Shown here one piece after another: positions 42,936 through 53,630 of a DNA stretch of 64,000 nucleotides (positions are counted from its first letter, which is position 1; each line of letters starts with the position of its first letter). The stretch comes from Symsagittifera roscoffensis (Eukaryota; Xenacoelomorpha; Acoela; Convolutidae), in NCBI RefSeq assembly GCF_963678635.1, contig NC_087064.1, positions 44,501,346 through 44,565,345 of the forward strand, in the 5' to 3' direction. The notes under the pieces were generated by a model that saw only the letters and a program-made list of their open reading frames with translations, was not told the DNA's origin and did no database searches. A program made the position numbers and the translations under genes.

Positions 42936-45560
42936 GGACTATATTGTTTTTAACTGTAGGTTCGGTGAAGATAATTCACTTTCGACAAAATAAGAACTGA
43001 ACGGAGAAGGTATTTCATTGGGATTTGCATGCAGTATGGTAACGCTAAGAGTAAGTTGAGCGCAAAATTGATTAGTATTTAGGCTAAGTAGTACAGCAAA
43101 TAATTGGTCGAGCTTAAAATAGTTCAAATTTCGAAGATATCGTCCTTCCCACACCAGAAAATACAATTTGACTAAATCGGCGAACCCCACCCCCAAATGG
43201 AAAATAAGGAAGCTAAGGCTATGAAATTCAGAGAAGTGGTATTAGAGATGATTTGAACCGGGTATAAAAAAACGGGACCCCTCAGATCCTTTGGGGGCAA
43301 ACGATAACCGTCCCCGGAAGTATAAATGGCTTTATCAGAACTCGGAAACTAGAAGCGGTTTTGGACTCAAATTTTAATATGTTGTAGGCCTAGTTGACGG
43401 AAGCTTAAATTTGAAAATAGAATCCTAGGACCTCCACTTCCGGTTTTGTTCCCCGAGTAGAAGTTACAGTACGCTCGGGAAGTCGTTTTTCGGCCTCCAA
43501 TGAACGCAGGGAGCAGAAACTTAGTGGATTGATAGGTGGTGGCAACATGGATTTTGAGTTGTTAGTTGAATGATTTCCAATGGTTGGATCTGAAGAAATT
43601 AGCCCTTGAAAATTACCTTTTTAGACCGGAAACAAGCAAAAATAATGAGGGGTGGCATAATGATCTTATTTGGCAACAGACATAAGATACCAACCCCAAA
43701 AAAAGACCTCAAGTGAGTAAATTGCATCCGACGACTCCTTCCGATGTGAAAAGCCAATTCCGGGAAATTGATAAAAGATTTTAGAAATGGGATAACCTGC
43801 AAAGTATTAATGGGATTTGAAATGGGATAACTTGCGAAGTATTAATGGGATTTGGATGAAGCTTGATAGTTAGGACCCCCATAACGTTCTGAACCCAAAT
43901 ATGGAAGTTTGACCTTGAGTGACCCCTGGATGACCTTAAGTTGACTTTTGGACGTTTTGACCCCAAGATTGAATAGAAAACCTTGAGATTAACACCGGAA
44001 GCTGACGTATTCCCGGGCCCAACCCCTGGAAATATGAACCGGCCACTTACTAACAATTGGGAGAAAGATTATCTATTGGGAACTGAAGCACAAGCTGACA
44101 GTAATATAGCTTTTACATTGCAACCTTGGAGTAGTAAAATTAATTGAAAGTTTATTTGATAAAAATTGGGTTCAGTTTAGGTTGGCAAATTACCTATTAA
44201 TAGCAATTCAAGTGGAATAAAAAAAGTTTTACCAGAAAAACTGATAGCAGTAGAACCGCGGCAAGAAAAATAAATCTCCTAAATAGAATGAATAAACGGA
44301 GAATTTACTTGGCTTCTGGAGGTGACTTTGTGGTTTATTTTGACCCCTTAACAGACGAACTACGTTCCCCTGATAATTATAAGGCCTGCATTGGAATAGA
44401 GTACAGAAAAAAAATTTAGATGCTGAAATGAATTAGCTACAGTGAAAATGGTCTCCCCCTACACTTGGCAGGTCGGAACGTTATTGGTATAATAATAATA
44501 AAGACCCTGAGAAGGTCACTGAGTAAACATAGAATGGTTTGGAGGTTAGGAAATAGTTGATTAGAATCGTATGACATTTGTTTGCTTGGTCAAATTGTGA
44601 CACCTACCGGAAACCGGGTATCAAATGAGCATGAAAAGATTGATAAAAGAAACCGAATTTGGCTTGAGGCAGAGTTGACCGGTGGACGGATATAGTCGAA
44701 ATTATGTGCGGACGGATGATTTAAGCGAATTCCAGGATTGATAGGGAATGGCGTGACTTAACTAAAACTAAGTGTAAAGAAAGATAAGGAATTGGAGGGT
44801 ACCTGACGGCATTTAAGAGGCAAAGAAATTGATACTGAGATAGAGTATAGTTGGTTCTCAGTTAGTTAGAGAGAACAGTGATTCTTGACGCTAACGAGAT
44901 CAGTTAAAGTACCTCAAAAGAATAGTGATCCGCGGACACATTATTAATTTTAGCAGGCCAAACTGAGTGTTTGCGTCAAATTACTGTGCGTTGAATAGAT
45001 AGGCTCCTCTACAAAAAGAGAATAGTTTAGTGGAGTTAGCTGGAAGTCAAATTGTATTTAGACAGTTGAGCTGAAAAATCGCTAATTCTTTCCTGATTCG
45101 ATTATTAGATTATATTCTGGCCACTCAGAGCCTTCTGTAATCAGAAGCATATTCATCTGAATTAAATTACATTGGAAATTCTTGCAATTGTATCGAGTAA
45201 ACGAGAGAGTAAGATCAAATAGGGCGAGCAGGACTCATTAGACAAAAAAGGGACTGCCCAGTTAGGAGTCTTTTTTGGCACCCAAAAAACAAAAAGACGT
45301 ATGCAATAAAAATTCTACGAAGCGAAGCCTAGTCAGCAAAAATGGCTTGTGCGAAGATGGCATATTGGGAAACTTTTACCAAGATATATTTCCTGGAGAT
45401 AACAGACGGGGATCGTTCAAGGAATCAGAGTCGGACGAAAAGACAAAGAAAAGTAACAACTTCAAAAAAAATTTTGAATTAAACTTTTGTGTTATTGTTA
45501 GTATTAGTGGAATATAATAATTGTGTTGTGATTTAAATATACCAAAAATAGGGTACGCAT
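42936..45560 (+). pseudogene. Degenerate coding-like interval, unit 1
   Basis: The plus strand has many short protein-like stretches (for example YLFRPETSKNNEGWHNDLIW near 43610, PGPTPGNMNRPLTNNWEKDY near 44015, ENSLVELAGSQIVFRQLS near 45020) separated by stops. At 45275-45517 an open frame without an ATG reads APKKQKDVCNKNSTKRSLVS; an overlapping frame has an ATG at about 45341 (MACAKMAYWETFTK). No domain recognised. Unit 2 has the same content, so the decay mostly predates the duplication. Confidence 0.3.
43784..43854. repeat. 35-bp tandem pair inside the large duplication
   Basis: GAAATGGGATAACCTGCAAA...GGGATTT is repeated directly at 43819 with small changes. The same pair, more diverged, is present in unit 2 near 48252-48320, so it predates the large duplication. 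Confidence 0.75.
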
Positions 45561-45969
45561 GGTTATGTGTTATCAAGGTGCGAAAAAAATTTTCAAACCG
45601 TTCGGTGGTATGTTGAATAAGTATTCAAATTATAATAACCTCATGTGTTCTTCACCAAAGATTTGTGAAGAACCTCATGTGATCAAAACCTCTTGTGATC
45701 AAAACTTCACCAAAGATTTGATCTGAAAAATAACCAATGTTAGTCGATTCAATTTATCAAAAGTTAACCGTAATCAACGCATACCTTTTTACTAACCTTC
45801 AATGAGCGTTGTATCAACTAGCATAAAGCTCGACTAGTATAAAAATGTCAAAAATGAAACCGCGTCAAATAACAAAGAAACTCATCTTTTACCAAAATCA
45901 AACTTTTATACATAAAAGTAATCATATAAATCACGTCAATTTTTCACGAAGTTCGTCAGAGAGTGCCTA

Positions 45970-46784
45970 TACTATTCCAGTAAGTTTTCGTATTGATGAG
46001 AAAATTTTCGCGCAAAGTTTTCAAACAGTTGATTTTGGCGTTTAATTTTAGCCATTTCACTTGCTGTATTGGCGGAAAACCACCTCTCTCGATTCTTTTG
46101 AGGATACTTTTGCAAATTTTGAGGTCCAAATTGAAGATCGCACTCGGCCAATTTCTCTATTCCAAATAAAATACCAGTTCTCACGAACGTTAGTTGTTCG
46201 CAAATTTTGTTGTCTATTATAAACGTATCTCGGAAAAAAATTATCAGGCGAAATACCGTGATTGAGAATTTTTCTGGAAACTCTTGGAGATGCGGAATTT
46301 TTTGTAAGCCGTAGTAAGACCAACCAATTGAATTTTTATGTAAATTGCTTGATTGTAATGAAAATATCATCCTTTATGAATTGCTCGTTTTCCGAAAATG
46401 TTATTCGCAACAGCGATAAATCCCGTTTTGAAAACTGATTTGATCAGCTTTGGCAAAAAAAAATGTTTCAAGAGTTTCAAGAGTTTTTTGACACAGAGTC
46501 GAAAATAGGTAGTCGTAATGCAATTGAGATTTTCCGGAAAATAAGGCCCAACATAGCGAATTTTTTTTTTGGCTAAACAACCAAAAAATATATTTTGCAG
46601 GTAGGGCCGAGTTGCCATTTTGAAGGTGCATCGCAAAAATGAACTTTGGACTGCTGGAGATAACGAAAAATATTTGCGTTCTTAAAAATTGCAGAACCCG
46701 GCAAAAGTTGATGTCAAGTAAAGAAAAAGCTGACCATCCATATTTTTTCTTCAAAAAATTTTAGAATCGGAGGTAGAAATTTGT
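45970..46784 (-). pseudogene. MULE transposase relic, truncated at the unit border
   Basis: On the minus strand a frame gives CTFKMATRPYLQNIFFGCLA, then the NCITTTYFRLCVKKLLKLLK segment and VFKTGFIAVANNIFGKRAIH (46367-46636). The next frames read SIGWSYYGLQKIPHLQEFPE and WNREIGRVRSSIWTSKFAKV. This follows the MULE transposase pattern: a D-[GA]-TFK strand, the Q..i.G segment, ITYY..F..L, DFE-like and A....F helices, then a HY.QA-like segment. The first catalytic Asp survives in the frame reading FCDA. The N-terminal FLYWCH part seen in unit 2 is absent, because the duplication border cuts the gene. Confidence 0.58.
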
Positions 46785-46871
46785 CACGTTGCAGGGAACA
46801 AGATTGGGAGGAGCAATATCATTGTCTTTGCCGAACCTAATTAATCACGCTTAAGTGATCCATATAAATGA

Positions 46872-47400
46872 TTGGGAAGAAATACAAAATATCTTTCTCT
46901 AGTCAAGAATTACACGTTTGGAATGTCTTTAAGTTCGTTGAGCTGGTTAACAAGTTTGACGCGAAAGAGTTACGAAACAAATACTTTGGATCAGATAGAT
47001 AGATACATCGAAAATGCCGATGATTCCAGCAGGGAACCAGAATTGAGATTTGCAGTCAATGGAGATCAAGAAGACAAGCAACTCCAAGCAACTGCAATTT
47101 TACACTCGGCAATGGTCAGTACAGGAGTGGGAACCGCTAAAAATAGATATTTAAAAGCCTTCCTTGCATTCAAAAAGCATAAGCCACGATTCTTTGTTCA
47201 TGCGCCAGAACCAGCAAAAAAATGAAGAGCCTTTGCTGGGAACTGATTGTGTCAGCGTATGGCCCAGGAATGCAGCGAATCAGTGGTAAGTTCTTGTTTG
47301 CAGGTTGCTTAGGCAGCAGACTTATGGGAATTTTGAGAATTTCTCACAATAAGCATTGGAGGGATTACGGAATCGGATCAACAAAATTATGATTTTTTTA
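46872..47400 (+). pseudogene. Unrecognised coding relic, unit 2
   Basis: This is the counterpart of 42402-42935. The frame at 46872-47225 is open for 117 codons and includes IDRYIENADDSSREPELRFA, then VNGDQEDKQLQATAILHSAM and KHKPRFFVHAPEPAKK. The beginning of the protein lies in another frame (KFVELVNKFDAKELRNKY). Damage differs from unit 1, since the in-frame stop after DKQL in unit 1 is a sense codon here, so the copies decayed separately after duplication. Family not recognised. Confidence 0.42.
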
Positions 47401-50060
47401 GGACTATTTTGTTTTTAATTGTAGGTTCGGTGAAGATAATTCACTTTCGACAAAATAAGAACTGAACGGAGAAGGTATTTACTTGAGATTTGCATGCAGT
47501 ATGCTAACGCTAATAGTAAGTTGAGCGTAAGATTGATTAGTATTTAAGCTAATTAGTACAGCAAATAATTGTTTGAGCTTAAAATAGTTCAAATTTCGAA
47601 GATATCGTCCTTCCCACGCCAGAAAAAACAATTTGACTGAATCGGCGAACCCCACCCCCTAATGGAAAATAAGGAAGCTAACGCTATGAAATTCAGAGAA
47701 GTGATATTAGTGATGATTTGAACCGGGCATAAAAAAACGGGACCCCTCAGATCCTTTGCGGGCAAGTGATAACCGTCCCCGGAAGCATAAATGGCTTTAT
47801 CAGAACTCGGAAACCAGAAGCGGTATTGGACTCAAACTTTAATATGTTGTAGGCCTAGTTGACGGAAGCTTAAATTTGAAGCTCCAGAACGCTAGGACCT
47901 CCACTTCCGGTTTTGTGCCCCGAGTAGAAGTTACAGTACGCTCGGTAAGTCGTTTCTCGACCTCCAATGAACGCAGGGAGTTGAAACGTAGAGGAATGAT
48001 GGGTGGTGGCAACATGGATTTTGATTTGTTAGCTGAATAATTTCCAATGGTTGGATCTGAAGAAATTAGCCCTTGAAAATTACCTTTTTAGAGCGGAAAC
48101 AAGCAAAAATAATGAGGGGTGTTATAATGATTTTATTTGGCAATAGACATAAGATACCAACCCCAAAAAAAGACCCCAAGTGAGTAAATTGCATCCGACG
48201 ACTCCTTCCGATGTGAAAAGCCAATTCCGGGAAATTGATAAAGGACCTTAGAAATGGGATAACTTGCAAAGTATTAATGGGATTTGAATTGGAATAACTT
48301 GCGAAATATTAATGGGATTTGGATGCAGCTTGATAGTTAGGACCCCCATAAAGTTCTGAATCCAAATATGGAAGTTTGACCCTGAGTGACCCCTGGATGA
48401 CCTTAAGTTGATTTTTGGACGTTTTGACCCCAACATTGAATAGAAAACCTTGAGATTAAAACCAAAAGCTGGCGTATTCCCGAGCCCAACCCCTGGAAAT
48501 ATGAACCGGCCACTTACTAACAATTGGGAGAAATTTTATCTATTGGGAACTGAAGCACAAGCTGACAGTAATATAGCTTTTACATTGCAACCTTGGAGTA
48601 GTAATTTTAATTGAAAGTTTATTTGGTAAAAATTGGGTTCAGTTTAGGTTGGCAAATTACCTATTAATAGCAATTCAAGTTGAATAAAAAAGTTTTCCCA
48701 GAAAAACTGATAGCAGTAGAACCGCGGCAAGAAAAATAAATCTCCTAAATAGAATGAATAAACGGAGAATTTATTTGGCTTCTGGAGGTGACTTTGTGGT
48801 TTAATTTGACCCCTTAACAGACAAACTACGTTCCCCTGATAATTATAAGGCCTGCATTAAAATAGAGTACAGAAAAAAATTTAGATGCTGAAATGAATTA
48901 GCTACCGTGAAAATGGTCTCCCCCTACACTTGGCAGGTCGGAACGTTATTGGTATAATAAGAGTAAAGACCCTGAGAGAGTCACTGAGTAAACATAGAAT
49001 GGTTTGGAGGTGGAGTTGAACTCGAGTACTCAAATTCACGCAGGTTAGGAAATAGTTGATTAGAATCGTATGACATTTGTTTGCTTGGTCAAATTGTGAC
49101 ACCTACCGCATACCGGGTATCAAATGAGCATGAGAAGATTTTAAAAGAAACCGATATTGGCTTAAAGCAGAGTTGACCGGTGAAGGGATATAGTCGAGAT
49201 TATGTGCGGACGGATGATTTAAGCGAATGCCAGGAATGATAGGTAATGGCGTGACTTAACTAAAACTAAGTATAAAGAAAGATAAGGAATTGGAGGGTAC
49301 CTGACGGCATTTAAGAGGCAGAGCAATTGATACTGAGATAGAGTATAGGTGGTTCTCAGTTAGTTAGAGAGAACAGTAATTCTTGAAGCTAACGAGATCA
49401 GTTAATGTACCTCAAAAGAATAGTGATCCGCGGAGATAATATTAATTTTAGCAGGCTAAACTGAGTGTTTGCGTCAAATTACTGTGCGTTGATTAGATAG
49501 GCTCCTCTACAGAGAGAGAATCGTTTAGTGGAGTCAGTTGGAAGCCAAATTGTAAATAGACAGTTGAGCTGAAAAATCGCTGACCCTTTCCTGATTCGAT
49601 TATTAGATTATATTCTGGCCACTCAGAGCCTTCTGTAATCAGAAGCATATTCATCTGAATTAAATTACAATAGGAAATTCTTGCGATTGTATCGAGTAAA
49701 CGAGAAAGTAAGAACAACAACAGGGCAGGCAGGACTCATTAGACAAAAAAGACTGCCCAGTTAGGAGTATTTTTTGGCACTCAAAAAACAAAAGGACGCA
49801 TGCAACAAAACTTCTACGAAGCGAAGCCTAGTGAGCATAAATGGCTTGTGCGAAGATGGCATACTGGGAAACCTTTACCAAGATATGTTTCCTGGAGATA
49901 ACAGACGGGGATCGTTCAAGGAATCAGAGTCGGACAAAAAGACAAAGAAAAGTAACAACTTCAAACACTTTTTTGAACCTAATTATTGTGTTATTGTTAG
50001 TATTAGTGGAATATAATATTTGTGTTGTGATTTAAATATACCAAAAAAATAGGGTACGCA
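47401..50060 (+). pseudogene. Degenerate coding-like interval, unit 2
   Basis: The counterpart of 42936-45560. The terminal frames recur: 49774-50016 (ALKKQKDACNKTSTKRSLVS) and, overlapping, an ATG frame at 49841-50035 (MACAKMAYWETFTKICFLEI) that ends in a hydrophobic stretch, LIIVLLLVLVEYNICVVI. Both frames stay open in both units over about 150 bases, so it is unclear which, if either, was coding. Confidence 0.3.
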
Positions 50061-50509
50061 TGGCTATGTGTTATCAAGGTGCAAAAAAAAAATTTCAAAC
50101 GTTTCGGTGGTATGTTGATTAAGTATTCAAATTATAATAACCTCATGTGTGTGTTGACCTTCAGCAAAGATTTGATCTGAAAAATTGATTCATTTTATCA
50201 AGTGTTAACCGTAATCAACGCATAGCTTTTTACTAACCCTCAATGAGCATTGTATCGATTAGCATAAAGCTCGACTAGCACAAAAATGTCAAAATTGAAA
50301 CCGCATCAACTAGCATAAAAAATCGAAATACAAGACTCATCTATTACCAAAATCAAAATTTTTATACATAAAAGTAATCATATAAATCATGTCAGTTTTT
50401 CACAAACATCGGCAGAGAGTGCCTATATTAATCCAGTAAGTTTTCGTATTAATGAGAGAGTTTTTGCGCAAAGTTTTCAAACAGTTGATTTTGGCGTTTA
50501 ATTTTTGCC

Positions 50510-51640
50510 ATTTCACTTGCTGTATTGGCTGAATACCACCTCTCTCGATTCTTTTGAGGACACTTTTGCAAATTTTGAGGTCAAAATTGAAAATCGCACT
50601 CGGCCAATTTCTCTGTTCCAAGTAGAATGCCATTTCTCACGAACGTTAGTTGTTCGCAAATTTTGTTGTCTATTATAAACGTATCTCGGAAAAAAAATTA
50701 TCAGGCGAAATACCGAGACTGAAAATTTTTCTGGAAACTCTTGGAGATGCGGAATTTTTTGTAAGCCGTAGTAGGACCAACCAATTGATTTCTTATGTAA
50801 ATTGCTTGATTGTAATGAAAATAACATCATTTATGAATTGCTCAATTTCCGAAAATGCTATTCGCAGCAGCGATAAATCCCGTTTTGAAAACTGATATGA
50901 TCAGCTTTGGCAAAAAAAATGTTTCAAGAGTTTCAAGAATTTTTTGACACAGAGTCAGCAATAGGTAGTCGTAATGCAATTGAGATTTTCCGGCAAGTAA
51001 GGCCCAACATAGCGAAATTTTATTTGGCTAAACAACCAAAAAACGTATAATTTGCTGGTAGGGCCGAATTGCCATTTTGAAGGTGCATCGCAAAAAATAA
51101 CTTTGGACTGTTGGAGATAACGCAAAATGTTTTTGTTCGCAAAAATTGCAGAACCCGGCAAAAAGCTGATGTCAAGTGAAGAAAAAGCCGACCATCCATA
51201 TTTTTTCTTCAAAAAAATTCAATTACAATTTCAGATAAAGATTTTGGAATTGGAGGTAGAAATTTGTTAGGTTTTCTTATAAGTGAACAACTAATTCGAT
51301 AATTTTCCCGTGGAATAAAATCATGTATGTTAGACAAAAATTTTTGAATTACCTCGTCGTATTTTTTTATTTGGTTAATCAAAAATTTTTCAATTTGATC
51401 AAAAACTTCCTGTCGAAATCGTTCTTCTTTGTTCAAATCTTCAAATTTTGCATCATGGATGTGTTCATTTTCATTTTTTATAATATCAGTAAATTGCAAA
51501 AATATAATAAGTCGACATGCGCAAAATGGTTTTACGCAAGTATATTATTCGGCTTTTTTGGTTTTTACTGTTCTTTTTTTAAACTTGAAACCATCAACAA
51601 CCAACTTAGCTCCGCCTCTTGATTTTGGTGGAACAATGTT
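50510..51640 (-). pseudogene. FLYWCH/MULE transposase relic, near full-length
   Basis: From 51640 leftwards: SRGGAKLVVDGFKFKKRT, a CVKPFCACRLIIF cysteine cluster and NENEHIHDAKFEDL (a FLYWCH-type zinc finger, C-x-C with H-x-H); LIRKPNKFLPPIPKSLSEIV at about 51250 (pre-transposase phrase); FFLPGSAIFANKNI-like and IFCDAPSKWQ at about 51110 (first catalytic Asp region); the ENLNCITTTY segment at about 50980; then SIGWSYYGLQKIPHLQEFPE and later helices to 50510. FLYWCH fingers joined to MULE transposases are known in animals. Frameshifts and stops show it is dead. Confidence 0.65.
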
Positions 51641-52124
51641 GAACTTGCCCAAATTAAACGCATATCTAAGATTTTATATTAAACATACAATTATGATTGT
51701 ATATTAACTCAAATTGCAATAAAAAGATGATGTTCATTCAAGTTTCCATGGTCAAAGTTTACGCGTCTCTTCTATTTGAATATTTGTCGTTACACTAAAT
51801 GAATGGAATGGAAGTATAAACCTTGAACTTTGTGCAAGGTCAAGAAGAACTTTGTGTAAGGTCAAGAATCGTTTCCATGGATCCAAACGCTGAAGCCAAG
51901 ACGTATAATATTTATTGAAATTGAAAAAAAAATTAGTAAAAAACAACGTTTTCGATGGAAACTTTTTTTCAAATTACTTATCCGAAATTGAATTTACACT
52001 TTAATTTTTTGCATTTAAATCTAGCATTTCAGCTTCATTTGATTTTTGGGCCGAGCAATTAATAATCATAGACAATTGTGACAAATTATGGACCCTGCTT
52101 TGGCTTTAAGGGATAAAAAAATAG
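51641..52124. other. Noncoding sequence, nothing recognised
   Basis: AT-rich. The segment CTTTGTGCAAGGTCAAGAAG near 51830 is repeated once with a change (CTTTGTGTAAGGTCAAGAAT). No termini of the MULE were found here. Confidence 0.4.
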
Positions 52125-52132
52125 CTCGTAAT

Positions 52133-52466
52133 CAGGGGCGGATCTAGGATTTACTCGAGGGGGGGGGGCGTATTTTCAAAAAAAATCGAAAATTTTTGAA
52201 AAAACAGTCAAAAAAGCCGTTTTTGGGAAGTTTTTGAAAAATTTTGACAAAAAAATCGCGTTTATTTGGCGCGCGCTCCCCCTCAAAGTTAGTATATATT
52301 GGCGCCAAAGGCGCCTTTAGAAAAATTTAGGGTCGGTCGGCCAAAAATGGATTTCTGAAAAAGTATCAAAGGGGGGACTCTTTGGGTCGGCAGGGGGTCG
52401 AATCCCTGAGGGGGGAAGGGGGCTTCCACTTCCCCGCCACCCCCCCCCCCCCTAAATCCACCCCTG
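52133..52466 (+). mobile_element. Intact hAT-type MITE with target-site duplication
   Basis: The left end CAGGGGCGGATCTAGGATTT pairs with the right end CCTAAATCCACCCCTG (read inward CAGGGGTGGATTTAGG). The 8-bp flanks are identical: CTCGTAAT at 52125-52132 and again at 52467-52474. At 334 bp with no coding capacity, this is a non-autonomous hAT. It is the reference copy for the family that also includes 3469-3875, 27780-27884 and 40733-41075. Confidence 0.95.
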
Positions 52467-52814
52467 CTCGTAATAGTTGGGAGCCTTAGTGTTTGTGACT
52501 AATTTTTCGTGTATGTTAATAAATTTTTGGTCATAGAATGACAAAATTACGTATTTTCCAAGGAAATTTTCAAAAATCCAAATCCCCTCCTATACTCAAT
52601 GGTAAGTACAAAGTGATACGCTTCTCATCTAGTAACTAATTCTGGAAATGCCAAGCTTCGGTCAAGAAAATTTTAGCATACTTAAACTCGGTCGCGAAAG
52701 TCGAGACCTGAGTCGCTGACTTCGACTCGAATTGAAATGGTTCGGTTTCTGAGACAGTTTAAGACAGTTTAAGTCGCCGCTTTCGAGTTAATCGAAAACT
52801 GGTACAAGGTGGGC

Positions 52815-52965
52815 ATTAGCATTATCCCAAATTGGCAAATTCAAGCTCTTATAAGTTTGCGAAAATGATCACGAGTAAAATATATACTTTTTAAATTTTG
52901 AGGTCAGAGCATCAATATCTTTCAGACTGAAATCATTTTTTTTTTCATAAAGACTGAAATTAATG
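52815..52965 (-). mobile_element. HINE-like element, diverged internal fragment
   Basis: ATTATCCCAAATTGGCAAAT, then a TTATAAGTTTGCGAAAATGATCAC-like block and ATCTTTCAGACTGAAATC, follow the reverse complement of the family middle (ATTGTCCCAAATTGGCC..., ATGATCACAGGTGAAATAT). Confidence 0.5.
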
Positions 52966-53228
52966 AGCTGTTTGCTTCGGAATATATTGTTATACGTTGA
53001 GAGTCGGTTGGGATGTCTTTCGTTCAATGTTGAAAACATCATTTTGTCTTCTCAAATGCTCAACTTACTCGGTTACATTGAGAGTTATAATGGTATCCTG
53101 ATCACAGTGCCCATATTGAAAGTCTTGAGCGGATAGTTTCACACGGCGGTCCCAAACAACTTCATTGCCTAAATCTGAAGATAAATTATCGACCTAGATT
53201 CTGGATGCTATCTATCGTTCCATTTCAG

Positions 53229-53289
53229 GCAAAGAGAGTTGTTATTGGATGGAGTGTGATGGATGGTGCATGGAGCGACAAACTGGATC
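53229..53289 (+). CDS. Candidate exon i
   Basis: Acceptor ATCGTTCCATTTCAG; donor ATC|GTAAGT, a consensus site. Two frames are open. One reads AKRVVIGWSVMDGAWSDKLD (phase 1 out) and suits an FN3 B-C strand; it joins exon j if the acceptor TTTAGAG is used. The other reads KESCYWMECDGWCMERQTGS (phase 2 out) and joins exon j with acceptor TTTAG two bases earlier. I prefer the first because of its FN3 character. Confidence 0.6.
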
Positions 53290-53304
53290 GTAAGTGTTCA
53301 CATT

Positions 53305-53414
53305 TTCATGACTACTAGAGTTAGTTCATGACTACTAGAGTTAGTTCATGACTACTAGAGTTAGTTCATGACTACTAGAGTTAGTTCATGACTACTAGAG
53401 TTAGTTCATGACTA
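53305..53414. repeat. 20-bp tandem repeat in an intron, five copies
   Basis: TTAGTTCATGACTACTAGAG is repeated five times with no differences in the full copies, ending with a partial sixth. It fills most of the 158-bp intron between exons i and j. Confidence 0.95.
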
Positions 53415-53447
53415 GTATAACGATAGTGTATCTCTGTGGTGATTTAG

Positions 53448-53630
53448 AGTCGATTACGGGGTGAACACTTTGGTTGATGGGCGATGGGCTTACGACTGGC
53501 TGTCGATTAAGAGAGGTGACAACCTATGGAGATCATCTTTTCAGAACTGGTTTTACTGCCAGAGCGACAGCTGTTCGGGCGATCTCTACTACCAGCCACC
53601 ACTTTTGTACTTTGACATACCGGATAGTAT
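53448..53630 (+). CDS. Exon j, extracellular-type protein segment
   Basis: The frame reads DYGVNTLVDGRWAYDWLSIK, then RGDNLWRSSFQNWFYCQSDS and CSGDLYYQPPLLYFDIPDS, with no stop between acceptor and the GTGAAG donor at 53631. It is rich in W, Y, D and cysteine, like exons a-f, and GC-richer than its surroundings. The acceptor is TTTAG (exon start 53448) or TTTAGAG (53450), two bases apart. An RGD triplet is present, but its significance is unknown. Whether it continues the FN3 gene is inferred from orientation and style only. The ATG frame at 53474-53701 is a shadow. Confidence 0.72.

Larger units (their letters stand above)
42325..46790. repeat. 4.47-kb tandem duplication, unit 1
   Basis: CAGGGAACAAGATTGGGAGG at about 42326 recurs at about 46792, and collinear, closely similar sequence then extends through the whole unit. 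Unit 1 ends GAGGTAGAAATTTGTCACGT, where unit 2 starts. It contains unrecognised plus-strand coding relics and a minus-strand MULE transposase relic cut at the unit border. Confidence 0.9.
46791..51270. repeat. 4.47-kb tandem duplication, unit 2
   Basis: A direct repeat of unit 1, joined head to tail. Similarity ends after GGAGGTAGAAATTTGTTAGG at about 51270, where unique sequence (the rest of the MULE gene) continues. Small indels distinguish the units, for example an extra insert near 49010-49040 in unit 2 and near 45640-45720 in unit 1. Confidence 0.9.
35855..53228. other. Repeat-filled interval, possibly one long intron
   Basis: No FN3-like exon was found between 35.9 and 53.2 kb. The interval holds HINE, SINE, hAT and MULE relics, tandem repeats and a 4.47-kb duplication (annotated separately). 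Whether exons i and j belong to the same gene as exons a-h is not established. Confidence 0.4.

Noticed and set aside
43599-44056. Minus-strand open frames repeated at 48066-48523
   Set aside because: They recur only because the whole 4.47-kb unit is duplicated, and no motif supports coding on that strand.
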